A stretch of DNA of 7,150 bases from contig PLSJ01000426.1 in the NCBI GenBank assembly GCA_003165115.1, positions 1-7,150 of the forward strand, read 5' to 3'. Both the position numbers and the translations under genes were made by a program. Source of the stretch: Syntrophaceae bacterium (GTDB taxonomy: Bacteria > Desulfobacterota > Syntrophorhabdia > Syntrophorhabdales > WCHB1-27). Below are positions 6,204-7,150 of the stretch, in pieces. The notes beneath the pieces were generated by a model. The model ran no database searches and was not told the DNA's origin. It worked only from the letters and a program-made list of their open reading frames with translations. Within the stretch, counting starts at the first letter, position 1. Each line of letters starts with the position of its first letter.

Positions 6204-7150
6204 GATATCCAGGCCCGTCTCGAAGTATTTCCTGATCGTTGCGCTCTTCCCCGCGTCGATGCGCACCTCGGGGACGAGGAACACCCTCCGGTCCCCATTC
6301 CGGAAAAATTCGAGAGAGACCCGGGAGTCCCCCCTGATGTTGGCGAGGACGTCTCTCAGTTTCCGTAAGTGGTCCTTTTTGAAAATGCTGCAATCGATCT
6401 TTATGCGCACTAATTTCTCCAATTCGTTCTGGATCTCCTGGAGCGGCGTGATGCTCTTTGCCCTGATGCGGGTTGTCCCGTCCTCGGTCCTCTCGGGAGA
6501 CCCCGTGACCACAAGGGGGCCGTCGCTCTTGATGACGAGAAGGTTTTTGGAGAACAGGTCAGGGAAAACGACCGCCTCTATGATACCCTTCGTGTCTTCT
6601 AGGGTGATCGTCGCCATGCGGTCTCCCCTCTTCGTGGTGATCTCCTTACACCCGTTCACGATGCCGACGATCGTCACGTCGTCGGTCGTCTCCGCCTCCT
6701 TGATGCTGTTCGTATCGAGGGGGGTAATCTGGGAGATGATATGCTGGTACGCGGAAAGGGGATGCTGGCTGAAAAAGAAGCCGAGCGCCTCTTTTTCCCC
6801 TTTTAGTATCTCCGCGCGGTCGAGTTCCTCGGCGTCGGGGATCTCTTCTTCTTTTGGCGCCCAGGTATCCGCCCCGAAAAAATCCATCTGCTGGGTGTTC
6901 TTGCCGTTCTTCTTCGAAAGCCTATCCCATTTTTCCTGCACCAGCGTAAAGAGCTGGGACCTCTTCAGACCCATGCTGTCAAAAGCGCCTGCCTTGATTA
7001 GGCACTCCACGACCTTCTTGTTCACCTTCCTGGAGTCGACGAGGCTGCAAAAATGGATGAACGAGGTAAAGCCCCCGCACTCCTCCCTGGCGCTGAGGAT
7101 GCTGTCGAGGGCCGCTTCTCCCACGCCTTTTATGCCGAGCAGCCCGTATC
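6186..7150 (-). CDS. dnaE: DNA polymerase III subunit alpha, C-terminal part
   Basis: Catalytic subunit of the replicative polymerase; about 320 C-terminal residues are visible of a protein usually near 1150. The frame runs open through the right edge, so the PHP domain, the polymerase palm with its catalytic aspartates, and most of the fingers lie outside. Seen in order: GIKGVGEAALDSILSAREE, the helix-hairpin-helix (duplex DNA-binding) start; KVVECLIKAGAFDSMG, a conserved block after it; KEALGFFFSQHPL, a family signature before the OB fold; VTIVGIVNGCKEITTKRGDRM followed by TLED and VVFPDLF, the OB-fold single-strand DNA-binding region; then a C-terminal tail (LRKLRDVLANIRGDSRVSL onward) in the position of the tau-binding region in E. 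coli. It ends with TGA at 6186-6188, overlapping the accA ATG. The short internal spacer and OB fold favour DnaE1 rather than PolC. Nothing indicates damage. Confidence 0.96.
   Translation of the reverse strand, partial: YGLLGIKGVGEAALDSILSAREECGGFTSFIHFCSLVDSRKVNKKVVECLIKAGAFDSMGLKRSQLFTLVQEKWDRLSKKNGKNTQQMDFFGADTWAPKEEEIPDAEELDRAEILKGEKEALGFFFSQHPLSAYQHIISQITPLDTNSIKEAETTDDVTIVGIVNGCKEITTKRGDRMATITLEDTKGIIEAVVFPDLFSKNLLVIKSDGPLVVTGSPERTEDGTTRIRAKSITPLQEIQNELEKLVRIKIDCSIFKKDHLRKLRDVLANIRGDSRVSLEFFRNGDRRVFLVPEVRIDAGKSATIRKYFETGLDIEVMAG

Noticed and set aside
6190..6393. Upstream extension of accA
   Set aside because: This part overlaps dnaE in another frame; the 319-residue version equals E. 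coli AccA length and has the strong Shine-Dalgarno.
1..7150. Mobile element, defence system, CRISPR array or biosynthetic cluster
   Set aside because: All coding space is accounted for by housekeeping and transport genes; no spaced repeats, terminal inverted repeats, recombinase motifs or tRNA-like sequence were seen.

Overview
This window reads as ordinary GC-rich bacterial chromosome, dense with housekeeping genes. It has six protein genes: four complete, and one cut off at each edge. I found no tRNA, rRNA, CRISPR array, transposase, integrase or phage gene. The gene content and protein style (dnaE next to accA, HemL of the C5 pathway, a CshA/DeaD-type helicase) suit a Gram-negative, proteobacterial or deltaproteobacterial-like anaerobe. 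That placement is an impression from protein sequence, not a tested one.

Layout, left to right. The minus strand carries hemL (glutamate-1-semialdehyde aminomutase, 943-2232), followed downstream by alr (alanine racemase, 1-846, C-terminus beyond the left edge). A 236-bp divergent gap (2233-2468) separates hemL from a plus-strand DEAD-box RNA helicase (2469-3656). The helicase converges on an APC-family amino acid permease (minus, 3722-5104) across a 65-bp gap holding a strong stem-loop. Upstream of the permease on the same strand lie accA (5230-6189) and the 3' part of dnaE (6186-7150, 5' end beyond the right edge).

How the genes relate. dnaE and accA overlap by 4 bp (ATGA) and are probably co-transcribed and translationally coupled, joining replication (Pol III alpha) to the first committed step of fatty-acid synthesis. 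The permease may be read through from accA, but it has its own TTGACA-type promoter candidate and apparently a non-ATG start. hemL and alr are both PLP enzymes and may share a transcript across a 96-bp gap, though their pathways (tetrapyrrole and peptidoglycan D-alanine) are unrelated.

Nothing here is an obvious new biological system. The points worth a second look are regulatory: a hemL promoter placed so close to the ATG that the mRNA would be almost leaderless, the ATGA junction, a convergent stem-loop with its A/T tract on the wrong side for an intrinsic terminator, a 14-bp direct repeat after accA, and a divergent loop region in the permease.
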